This document shows, piece by piece, positions 1 through 5,655 of a DNA stretch of 9,077 nucleotides. The translations under genes were made by a program, and so were the position numbers. Origin of the DNA: Actinomycetes bacterium (GTDB taxonomy: Bacteria; Actinomycetota; Acidimicrobiia; Acidimicrobiales; Palsa-688); the NCBI GenBank assembly GCA_021846485.1, contig JAJZWW010000101.1, forward strand, positions 1-9,077, read 5' to 3'. The notes under the pieces are model-generated. The model made no database searches. It was not told the origin of the DNA and saw only the letters and a list, made by a program, of their open reading frames with translations. How positions within the stretch are numbered: position 1 is the first letter of the stretch; each line of letters starts with the position of its first letter.

Positions 1-1943
1 GCTCCGCTGCTCGTCGCCAGCCAGTACCCACCCGTCGCCGGGTCCGCCGCGATCCCCACCACAGAGCCGCTCGGCGCCTTCCCGAACGGCGACCCGAACC
101 ACGGTGCGTGGAAGTTGTAGACGTTGCCGTCCGCGCTGACCAGCCAGTACCCACCCGTCGCCGGGTCCGCCGCGATCCCCACCACGCCAGCAGGGAGGCG
201 GGCTCCCGCCTTGGAACCGTACCACGGTGCGCCGGAGTCGACGACATTGCCCTGGGCGGTGGCGCTCCAGTAGCCACCCGAGGCAGGGTCCTCGGCGGCG
301 GCCACGTCGGGACGGATGTCGAAGGAGGTGGCCGCCCCCGTCGCGCTGGTCCCCCCGCCTCCGGTGGTGACGGTCACCTCGGTCGACCCGGGGACCGCCG
401 GTGGCACCACCGCGACCAGCGAGCCACTCGACCCGACCGTGACCCGAGGGGACGCAACCCCCCCGAAGTCGACGGTGGTCGACGAGGCCGCGAAGTGCGC
501 TCCGGTGACCACCAACTGGGAGCCGGGGGCCCCGGCGTCGGCGGACATCGCCACCACCACGGGCCGGCCGAGCCCGACCACAGCTCCCATGACGCTGTCC
601 TGGTCCAGGTGGAGGGTGACCCCTCCGTAGGTCTGGGTGACGTTCCCCGAGTACTGCTTGAGGCGGGTCTCGCCGGGCCAGGCGCTGGACGGCACGTAGG
701 GGGAGGTCGTCGACGTGCTGCCGTCCCACTGGGCGAACCACAGGTCGTCCGGGGCTCCGGGCTGGCCGTAGAGGGGGACGATGTCCTGGGCGATGCCGGC
801 GTCGGCCGAGCCGTACATGCCCGATCGGTAGCCGTCTGCGTGCAAGGTCGTGGTCCACGACTCGATGAACTTCACCACTGCGGCCGAGCAGGACGAGTCT
901 GCGGTGTTCCAGGCCTCCATGTCGAGATACAGAGGGCTGCCCGGGGCGATGCCATAGGACTCCGCCTCGGAGACCGCGTCTGCCGCAGCGGCAGCTCCCT
1001 CGGAGGCTGCGTGGGCCGGCTGAATAGGAGCGAGGCCACTCTGGTAGGCGCAGGGTGCCTGGAGCCCGACGTAGATCGGGATCAGGTCCCAGCCGTCGGC
1101 TGTCTCGGTCCCGACCCAGGACGACGACAGCCCCTCACCTCCGCAGGCCGCGTTGGCCCCCCCGAGGTACACGCCCACCGCCCGGTAGGGCGAGCTGCGC
1201 AGCCAGGCCGACATCGTCGAAACCGGGGGCGCGCCGCAGACGTCGAAGCCGAGCACGTTGGCCGTGGCCGGACCCGCCGCCGCGCTGGGCGTCGTGGTGG
1301 TTGCCGGGCCGGGCCGGGTGCCCGCGCGGCGCAGCGAGCTCGCAAGGGGAGCCGACGGGTAGGTGGAGCCGGGCGTCGCCGACAGCAGCGGGCCCGATGC
1401 AGCCGGGGTAGAGCTGCTTGCGATCTCCCTGAACGAGTCGAGAACTGTGATCGCCGTGGAAGGGTGCGCTCCCCAGGTGACGACTGCTTCGACCCGGGTG
1501 CCGGGGAACCACGCCACCCACCGTCGGCTCACCCCCGCGTGTGGGGACACCTCGGCCGGCTGACCACCGACGCTCGATGGCGTCAGCCCTGCGGGAGCCG
1601 TCGCGAGCCGTTCGACCTGCACCGCCCCCTCGACGCCGAAGGCTCCCGTGGGGCACAGGGCCCTGGCCGCCTCCGCGCCCAGGTAGACCGCGTGGCGGTC
1701 GAAGCGCACGCATGCGGTGGGGTCGGTCGCAGTGTCGATCGTCGACCAGGCGGCCGGGACCTCGAACTGCTCGCCTGCGAACCTGACGGTGCGCCAGCCC
1801 ACAGGAGCCGCAGGTGCGACGCTACCCGCCGCCGCCGTGCCGACCCATGAGCCGAGGAGACAGGCAGTGGCCAGGACTGCGGCCGCGCCCCGGGTGAGGG
1901 TCCGGCGCGCCGATCCTCGGGCCACCGCACCACGGTAGAGCAT
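1..1943 (-). CDS. Secreted DUF1906 (GH25-like) protein with IPT/TIG domain and GYWL repeats, C-terminus cut by window
   Basis: Seen: translating the minus strand from an ATG at 1943 gives one open frame to the window edge (about 647 codons, no stop). Residues 1-40 form a signal peptide: Arg-rich n-region, hydrophobic core at 20-37, AxA-like cleavage near 39. Residues 48-170 contain CVRFDRHAVYLG (78-89), a module I recall from N-termini of actinobacterial DUF1906 proteins. A Ser/Thr/Pro/Ala linker covers about 175-228. The DUF1906 domain (Rv2525c-like, TIM-barrel glycoside-hydrolase fold) runs about 229-452, from NVLGFDVCG to a YLDMEAW segment with the D341-x-E343 pair. An IPT/TIG immunoglobulin-like domain follows at about 460-542. 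Repeats of 40-41 residues begin at 547, 587 and 628, each with GGYW. Family knowledge suggests a cell-wall or envelope glycan role; substrate and activity are unproven. The ribosome site is poor (GGTGGG directly before the ATG). An in-frame ATG at 2027 would add 28 residues without a better ribosome site. The aminotransferase gene upstream ends 132 bp away on the same strand. Confidence 0.88.
   Translation of the reverse strand, partial: MLYRGAVARGSARRTLTRGAAAVLATACLLGSWVGTAAAGSVAPAAPVGWRTVRFAGEQFEVPAAWSTIDTATDPTACVRFDRHAVYLGAEAARALCPTGAFGVEGAVQVERLATAPAGLTPSSVGGQPAEVSPHAGVSRRWVAWFPGTRVEAVVTWGAHPSTAITVLDSFREIASSSTPAASGPLLSATPGSTYPSAPLASSLRRAGTRPGPATTTTPSAAAGPATANVLGFDVCGAPPVSTMSAWLRSSPYRAVGVYLGGANAACGGEGLSSSWVGTETADGWDLIPIYVGLQAPCAYQSGLAPIQPAHAASEGAAAAADAVSEAESYGIAPGSPLYLDMEAWNTADSSCSAAVVKFIESWTTTLHADGYRSGMYGSADAGIAQDIVPLYGQPGAPDDLWFAQWDGSTSTTSPYVPSSAWPGETRLKQYSGNVTQTYGGVTLHLDQDSVMGAVVGLGRPVVVAMSADAGAPGSQLVVTGAHFAASSTTVDFGGVASPRVTVGSSGSLVAVVPPAVPGSTEVTVTTGGGGTSATGAATSFDIRPDVAAAEDPASGGYWSATAQGNVVDSGAPWYGSKAGARLPAGVVGIAADPATGGYWLVSADGNVYNFHAPWFGSPFGKAPSGSVVGIAADPATGGYWLATSSG
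17..185 (-). repeat. Identical 46-bp direct repeats coding for VVGIAADPATGGYWL
   Basis: Bases 17-62 and 140-185 are identical over 46 bp and lie 123 bp (41 codons) apart, so both stay in the same frame. They encode the core of consecutive C-terminal repeats of the secreted DUF1906 protein. A third, diverged unit (VAAAEDPASGGYW) starts at 305. The intervening parts (DGNVYNFHAPWFGS and QGNVVDSGAPWYGS) are similar in protein but differ in DNA. This suggests recent unit duplication or gene conversion of the core. The array continues beyond the left edge, so its copy number is unknown. Confidence 0.9.
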
Positions 1944-1971
1944 CCCACCAAAAGTGTCAGCACACCCACCC

Positions 1972-2016
1972 TCGGAAGCTGCCGCGCAGCGAGTCCCCTC
2001 GAGGCGGATCTTCCGA
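1972..2016 (-). promoter_or_regulatory. Nested stem-loop upstream of the DUF1906 gene
   Basis: Read on the minus strand, TCGGAAG (2016-2010) pairs with CTTCCGA (1978-1972). Inside lies CCGC with GCGG, and inside that CGAG-GGGA-CTCG, whose GGGA loop fits the GNRA pattern. The element ends 28 nt before the ATG at 1943, so it would be in the 5' leader of the DUF1906 mRNA and might act on translation or stability. It matches no riboswitch class I can recall. If translation starts at the alternative ATG at 2027, the element would be coding. The rest of the 1944-2075 gap shows no convincing promoter. Confidence 0.3.
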
Positions 2017-2075
2017 CGACTTCCCATGGGACACGCGATCGGCAGGGTCGCGGCACTCTTGAGCTGAGAAGCCGT

Positions 2076-3332
2076 TCATCCCCTGGCGGTGATCCGAGAC
2101 CTCACCTGCGCAACGCCCAGGCGGGTAGCCTCGACGCAACGGTCCATCTGCTCGTCGGCGACCACCAGCGGCGGGCAGTACGCCAGGGTGGAGCTGCCGA
2201 TCGGCCTGGCGATCACCCCGTGGTCGAGCATGGCGTCGCGCACCGCCGCTGCGGGGAGGTCATCCCCCAGCTCGATGGCCCAGATGCCCTGGGTGCCCCG
2301 GTGACCCAACACCTGCTCGCCGTCCACCAGCGATCCGAGGCCGGCGCCGAGCCGCTCACCGATGACCGGGGCTCTGCCGAGTAGACCCTCCCGGTCGATC
2401 AGGTCCAGGTTGGCGAGGGCCGCGGCGGCCGCTGTCGGGTGACCACCGTAGGTGTAGCCGTGCCTGAGCACCGCGTCCTCGTCGGCCTCCAGCGCCTCGC
2501 GCACCGCCGCGCCCACCAGCACCCCTCCGAGGGGGAGATAGCCGGAGGTGACCCCCTTGGCGAAAGTCACCAGGTCGGGGCGCACTCCGTAGTGCTCCGC
2601 CCCCCACCACCGGCCCAACCGACCGAAGCCGCAGATGACCTCGTCGGAGATCAGGTAGGCGCCCCAGCGGTCGCAACGCTCCCGGACCCCGCCGAGGTAA
2701 CCCTCGGGCGGTGGGAGCACGCCACCGGCGCCGACCACCGGCTCGGCGATCACCGCGGCCACGCGCCCTTCGTGCTCCCGTCCGACGCGATCCAGCGCGT
2801 CGAGGTCGTCGTAGGGCACCTGGACCACGTCGGGAAGCAGCGGACCGAAGCCCGCCTGGTTGGCGGGGATGCCTGTCGCGCTCAGGGCGGCGTAGGTGAC
2901 CCCGTGGTAGGAGGGCTTCCGGCTCACGACCACGGTCCTCTCCGGGTGACCTCCCCAGGCCTGGGCTACGCGGGCGAGCTTCACCGCCGTCTCCACCGCC
3001 TCGGAGCCTCCCGAGGTGAGGAACACCCGGGCGTCGGGCATCGGTGCCAGCCCCGACAGCCGCTCAGCCAGAGACTCGGCGGGTCGGTTGGTGAAGCGGT
3101 CGAAGGTGTGGAACACCTCCAGGCGTCGCATCTGCTCGACCACCGCGTCGCCGATCTCCCGGCGGCCGTGCCCCACGTTGCAGTACCAGAGGCTGCCGAG
3201 GGCATCCACGTACCGCCGGCCGGTAGAGTCGACGACCTCCGCCCCGTCGCCGGCGACGATGTCCACGAAACCGGAGCGGCCGGCGGCAGGGCGGGAGTAG
3301 GCGTGGAGCAGGTGGGGCACGTCGCTTCGCAT
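2076..3332 (-). CDS. Class III PLP-dependent aminotransferase (omega-aminotransferase family)
   Basis: Predicted 418-residue cytosolic enzyme, normal length for fold-type I class III aminotransferases. It moves an amino group from an amine or omega-amino acid to a keto acid through PLP. Visible motifs in order: SLWYCNVGHG (47-56) near the substrate pocket; TSGGSEAVETAVKLAR (106-121), the cofactor phosphate-binding loop; SYHG (141-144), with the aromatic residue that stacks on PLP; the conserved EP at 197-198; LISDEVICGFGRLG (227-240) with D230 for the pyridine nitrogen; TFAKG with Schiff-base K259; and HGYTYGGHPTAAAAALA (291-307). The substrate cannot be read from this; beta-alanine-, putrescine- and taurine-pyruvate type enzymes are all possible. 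I chose the ATG at 3332 because homology to the family starts just after it. Its ribosome site is weak, and a longer in-frame start near 3464 would run through the upstream inverted repeat and add residues unlike the family. It is divergent from the aldo/keto reductase gene, and a transaminase-made aldehyde would suit a reductase (inference). Confidence 0.93.
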   Translation of the reverse strand: MRSDVPHLLHAYSRPAAGRSGFVDIVAGDGAEVVDSTGRRYVDALGSLWYCNVGHGRREIGDAVVEQMRRLEVFHTFDRFTNRPAESLAERLSGLAPMPDARVFLTSGGSEAVETAVKLARVAQAWGGHPERTVVVSRKPSYHGVTYAALSATGIPANQAGFGPLLPDVVQVPYDDLDALDRVGREHEGRVAAVIAEPVVGAGGVLPPPEGYLGGVRERCDRWGAYLISDEVICGFGRLGRWWGAEHYGVRPDLVTFAKGVTSGYLPLGGVLVGAAVREALEADEDAVLRHGYTYGGHPTAAAAALANLDLIDREGLLGRAPVIGERLGAGLGSLVDGEQVLGHRGTQGIWAIELGDDLPAAAVRDAMLDHGVIARPIGSSTLAYCPPLVVADEQMDRCVEATRLGVAQVRSRITARG

Positions 3333-3345
3333 GCCCCATGCTCGC

Positions 3346-3371
3346 GCCGGAGCGTGACCTCCCGCTCCGGC
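3346..3371. repeat. Inverted repeat in the divergent aminotransferase/AKR promoter region
   Basis: Two perfect 9-bp arms, GCCGGAGCG (3346-3354) and CGCTCCGGC (3363-3371), are separated by 8 bp. The repeat starts 13 bp upstream of the aminotransferase ATG and lies about 95 bp before the reductase start, in the only 134 bp shared by the two divergent genes. It could be an operator, or a leader hairpin for the aminotransferase mRNA. No convincing -10/-35 pair was found in the gap. It lacks the CG-centred dyad without spacer typical of LacI-family operators. Confidence 0.5.
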
Positions 3372-3450
3372 ACACCTGGCGGCGCCCACCGCGACGCACC
3401 TGCCGGTCACGTGGTAGGACGGTTGGGACCCGCCCGGGCCGCCCGGACCC

Positions 3451-3460
3451 GGGGAGAGGA
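3451..3460 (+). promoter_or_regulatory. Ribosome binding site fixing the AKR start
   Basis: The purine-rich run GGGGAGAGGA ends 6 nt before the GTG at 3467. The aldo/keto reductase homology (EYVNLGNTG) begins right after that GTG. This supports 3467 over the upstream in-frame ATG at 3338, which would add 43 unrelated residues. Confidence 0.7.
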
Positions 3461-3466
3461 GCACTG

Positions 3467-4438
3467 GTGGAGTACGTCAACCTGGGCAACACCGGCGTGC
3501 AGGTGTCCCGCATCTGCCTCGGCTGTATGAGCTACGGGGACCCCGGGCGGGGCAACCACGAGTGGACCCTCCCCGAGCAGGAGGCCCGGCCGTTCTTCCG
3601 CCAGGCCCTCGAGGCGGGGATCAACTTCTTCGACACCGCGAACGTCTACTCCGACGGCACCAGCGAGGAGATCACCGGTCGGGCTCTGGCCGAGCTCGCC
3701 CGTCGCGACGAGGTGGTGATTGCCACCAAGGTCCACGGCCGGACGCGGCCGGGGCCCAACGGGGCGGGACTCTCCCGCAAAGCGATCCTCACCGAGATCG
3801 ACGCCTCGCTCCGGCGGCTCGGGGTGGACCACGTCGACCTCTACCAGATCCACCGCTGGGACGACCGGGCGCCGATAGAGGAGACGATGCAGGCCCTCCA
3901 CGACGTGGTCCGCGCCGGGAAGGCCCGCTACCTGGGGGCCTCGTCGATGTGGGCCTGGCAGTTCGCCAAGGCCCAGCACGTCGCCGTGGTCAACGGCTGG
4001 ACCGGGTTCGTCACCATGCAGGACCACTACAACCTGCTCTACCGGGAGGAGGAACGGGAGATGATCCCGCTCTGCCGGGACCAGGGGGTGGGCCTGATCC
4101 CCTGGAGCCCGCTGGCCCGGGGCCGACTTGCCCGACCCTGGGAGGAGGGCAGCGCCCGGAGCCAGACCGACGAGTTCGGCAAGACCTTGTACCACGAGGG
4201 GGACCGGGCCATCGTGGAAGCCGTCGGGGAGGTGGCCGCAGCCCGGGGGGTTCCGATGGCGCAGGTCTCGTTGGCCTGGATGCTCGCCGAACCAGGGGTG
4301 AGCGCCCCGATCGTCGGGGCCACCAAGCCGGCCCACCTCGAAGACGCAGTGGCCGCGGTCGACCTGCGCCTGGATGCTGCCGAAGTCGAGCGGTTGGAAG
4401 CCCCCTACCAGCCACACCCCGTAGCCGGGCACCGCTGA
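3467..4438 (+). CDS. Aldo/keto reductase family oxidoreductase
   Basis: Predicted 323-residue cytosolic NAD(P)H-dependent reductase of aldehydes or ketones with a TIM-barrel fold. The catalytic tetrad is complete: D56 and Y61 in FFDTANVYSDG, K88 in IATKVHG, and H129 in LYQIHRWD. The N-terminus MEYVNLGNTGVQVSRICLGC is the standard first strand. QDHYNLLYREEEREMIP (185-201) and IPWSPLARGRL (211-221) resemble the branch that contains E. coli YajO and YghZ. PIVGATKPAHLEDAVAA (281-297) is the C-terminal cofactor phosphate-binding segment. The GTG start is supported by a good ribosome site. The gene is divergent from a class III aminotransferase and is followed after 34 bp by the LacI remnant on the same strand, so the two may once have been co-transcribed. 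The physiological substrate is not evident from sequence. Confidence 0.95.
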   Translation: MEYVNLGNTGVQVSRICLGCMSYGDPGRGNHEWTLPEQEARPFFRQALEAGINFFDTANVYSDGTSEEITGRALAELARRDEVVIATKVHGRTRPGPNGAGLSRKAILTEIDASLRRLGVDHVDLYQIHRWDDRAPIEETMQALHDVVRAGKARYLGASSMWAWQFAKAQHVAVVNGWTGFVTMQDHYNLLYREEEREMIPLCRDQGVGLIPWSPLARGRLARPWEEGSARSQTDEFGKTLYHEGDRAIVEAVGEVAAARGVPMAQVSLAWMLAEPGVSAPIVGATKPAHLEDAVAAVDLRLDAAEVERLEAPYQPHPVAGHR

Positions 4439-4472
4439 GCGCTCGCCCCACCGCGACACCCGGAACGACCCT

Positions 4473-4604
4473 GTGCCCACCCTGAGCGAGATCGCTGGTC
4501 GGGCCGGGGTGTCGGTCTCGATCGCCTCCCGAGTACTCAACGACGACCCCAAGCTGCGCACCCGCCCCGAGACCCGGGACCGGGTCCTCCAGGCGGCGAG
4601 GGAG
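4473..4604 (+). pseudogene. LacI-family regulator remnant: DNA-binding helix-turn-helix only
   Basis: A GTG at 4473 opens a frame whose first 44 residues are a clear LacI-family DNA-binding domain: TLSEIAGRAGVSVSIASRVL (3-22) is the helix-turn-helix, followed by RPETRDRVLQAARE (31-44). Intact members have about 330-350 residues, with LGYxPN and a hinge helix next, then a periplasmic-binding-protein-like sensor domain. Here all of that is absent. After RVLQAARE the sequence switches to the end of a transporter gene in another frame. Read through in its own frame, the LacI start would give a 189-residue product ending at 5042, whose last ~145 residues match nothing and run antisense to the amidotransferase gene. 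Lacking the hinge helix and dimerising core, it is unlikely to repress normally. The recognition helix has I17-A18 where Thr-Val is usual. No strong ribosome site is seen. Confidence 0.85.
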
Positions 4605-4605
4605 A

Positions 4606-4842
4606 CTCGCGCCCGACGACATAGGGGCAGTCAGCGGGCTGCGTGGCGCTTCCCGGCAGTTCGGCGCGATCGTCGCCGTGTCGCTCACCACCACGGCCAT
4701 GGCCCGCAGCACCGACCAGGCTCGGATCCTCCTCGAGGCCTTTCTCCTCTTCGGTGTGCTGCTCCTCGCGCTGAGCCCCCTCGTGCTCGCGGTCCCCGAC
4801 CGGGCCCGCCGGCCGGACCCCGGGCCGCGGCTCAACAGCTGA
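4606..4842 (+). pseudogene. C-terminal remnant of an MFS (DHA2-like) drug/metabolite transporter
   Basis: Read in the frame with codons at 4615, 4618 and so on, the sequence gives 75 residues from DDIGAVSG to a TGA at 4840-4842. It contains SGLRGASRQFG (7-17), the loop and helix segment typical of DHA2-type major facilitator proteins. Two hydrophobic segments follow at about 18-30 and 39-60 (ILLEAFLLFGVLLLALSPLV), then VPDRARR and a hydrophilic tail. This is what the last two helices and cytoplasmic end of such a transporter look like. The ~400 upstream residues are missing and no start or ribosome site belongs to this piece. The preceding LacI piece is one frame off, so no fusion protein is expected. 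The last 11 bases overlap the 3' end of the convergent amidotransferase gene, as an intact transporter gene might have done. I recognised the family from the segment pattern alone; a similarity search would settle it. Confidence 0.72.
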
Positions 4843-5503
4843 GCTCGACGAACCTCTCCACCAGCCGCTCCGCCCGGCGGCGGGCAGCAGGCTCCTCGTC
4901 GGCGGTCTGCTCCAGCAGGGCGTCGGGCTCCACCCCGTGGCTGCGTAGCTCAGCGCCGCCACCGTGGTCGACCCACCGCTGCAGCTGGTCCCGGTCCACC
5001 TCGGGGTGGAACTGGACCGCCAGGGCGCGACCGACCCGGTAGGCCTGCACCGCGACGTCGGTGCGGGCGGCCACCCGCGCACCGAGGGGCAGGACGCAGC
5101 GGTCGCCGTGCCACTGGAACCAGGGGCCGGGTCCGACCAGCTCCGGGTCCGCTGACTCGACCTCCACCCACCCGAGCTCCAGGCGGGGGGCAGCCTCCAC
5201 CGCACCGCCGTGAGCGGCGGCGAGGGCCTGGGCCCCGAAGCAGACCCCCAGCACAGGCACCCCTCCGCGGTCCATCTCCCGCAGCCAGGCGAGCTCGGCG
5301 TCGATCCACTCGCCCACCGAGGCGCGGTCGTAGACCGACCAGACCGACCCGAGCACCACCGCGGCGTCGACACCCGCGGGGTCCGGCAGCGCACCCGGCC
5401 GACCCCCGTCGTGGACCTCGAGGCGAAAACCCCGGCTCTCGAACGGCTCGGCGAGCAGACCCGGCCCGTCCTCCTCGTGATGTCGCAGGACGACCAGGCG
5501 CAC
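4832..5503 (-). CDS. Class I glutamine amidotransferase domain protein (GMP synthase-like)
   Basis: Predicted 223-residue stand-alone GATase1 protein. Known members of the fold hydrolyse glutamine and pass on ammonia, or cleave gamma-glutamyl compounds. The triad is visible: nucleophile C88 in GVPVLGVCFGAQALAAA, and H166 with E168 in VQFHPEVD. LGSVWSVYD (51-59) fits the oxyanion-strand region (normally GG or GS), and FQWHGD (129-134) is a typical core motif of the GMP-synthase-like branch (COG0518). No synthetase domain is fused or adjacent, so the acceptor reaction is unknown. Start: GTG at 5503. The -10-like TAACCT lies 6 nt before it with no room for a ribosome site, which suggests a leaderless mRNA. 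It converges on the MFS remnant with an 11-bp overlap and is divergent from the arylsulfotransferase-like gene. Confidence 0.92.
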   Translation of the reverse strand: MRLVVLRHHEEDGPGLLAEPFESRGFRLEVHDGGRPGALPDPAGVDAAVVLGSVWSVYDRASVGEWIDAELAWLREMDRGGVPVLGVCFGAQALAAAHGGAVEAAPRLELGWVEVESADPELVGPGPWFQWHGDRCVLPLGARVAARTDVAVQAYRVGRALAVQFHPEVDRDQLQRWVDHGGGAELRSHGVEPDALLEQTADEEPAARRRAERLVERFVELSC

Positions 5504-5509
5504 CGGCTG

Positions 5510-5515
5510 AGGTTA
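5510..5515 (-). promoter_or_regulatory. Putative -10 box of a leaderless amidotransferase transcript
   Basis: On the minus strand TAACCT (fits TANNNT) is followed by CAGCCG and then the GTG start at 5503. Transcription would begin at or within a base of the start codon, the usual geometry of leaderless actinobacterial mRNAs. No good -35 hexamer is seen. A 14-bp palindrome sits 4 bp upstream of the -10 box. Confidence 0.5.
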
Positions 5516-5519
5516 CCAA

Positions 5520-5533
5520 GGAGAAACTTCTCC
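5520..5533. repeat. Palindrome GGAGAA-AC-TTCTCC, possible operator
   Basis: Perfect 6-bp arms flank a 2-bp centre, placed between the -10 box of the amidotransferase gene and where its -35 would fall. A protein bound here would block RNA polymerase. It is AT-richer than the sequence around it, which makes a chance GC palindrome less likely. No regulator is identified. Confidence 0.4.
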
Positions 5534-5537
5534 GGAC

Positions 5538-5555
5538 TCCCCGCCCGGGCGGGGA
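5538..5555. repeat. 18-bp perfect palindrome in the divergent promoter region
   Basis: TCCCCGCCCGGGCGGGGA reads the same on both strands. It lies 4 bp beyond the previous palindrome, in the 152-bp gap between the divergent amidotransferase and arylsulfotransferase-like genes, so it is not at the end of any gene. A shorter dyad, CGCCG(5557-5561)/CGGCG(5568-5572), follows. It could be a regulator site or merely GC-rich symmetry. A weak TAGGGT at 5575-5580 might be a -10 for the plus-strand gene. Confidence 0.4.
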
Positions 5556-5643
5556 TCGCCGGTCGATCGGCGCGTAGGGTTTCGATCGCTGGTCCACCAG
5601 CCCCCGACCGACGTTGCGACCACCCGGTCACCTCATTCCACCC

Positions 5644-5648
5644 GGAGG
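5644..5648 (+). promoter_or_regulatory. Shine-Dalgarno GGAGG that sets the arylsulfotransferase-like start
   Basis: GGAGG lies 7 nt before the GTG at 5656. From that GTG the twin-arginine signal starts at residue 6, as in typical Tat substrates. The longer in-frame TTG at 5614 has no such site and would add 14 residues. Confidence 0.8.
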
Positions 5649-5655
5649 CCCTGGC

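Noticed and set aside
108..1850. 580-codon open frame on the plus strand
   Set aside because: It is antisense to the DUF1906 gene, has Arg/Gly/Ala-rich composition with no recognisable domain, and results from high GC. The minus strand reads through signal peptide, DUF1906, IPT and repeats.
1972..2016. Known c-di-GMP (GEMM-I) or ydaO c-di-AMP riboswitch
   Set aside because: The conserved core sequences of these classes that I recall are not present; only a hairpin with a GNRA-like loop is supported.
2439..3530. 363-codon plus-strand frame
   Set aside because: It is antisense to the class III aminotransferase and His/Gly/Val-rich without family motifs.
3407..4561. 384-codon open frame on the minus strand
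   Set aside because: It is antisense to the clear aldo/keto reductase, whose full catalytic tetrad is on the plus strand. The minus product has no known motif.
4605..4842. Simple frameshift or sequencing error within one gene
   Set aside because: The two halves belong to different families (LacI head, MFS tail), so no single-base correction restores a known gene.
4537..5631. 364-codon minus-strand frame covering the amidotransferase
   Set aside because: It overlaps the real amidotransferase in another frame; the residues lack the Cys/His/Glu triad and are Ser/Arg/Gly-rich.
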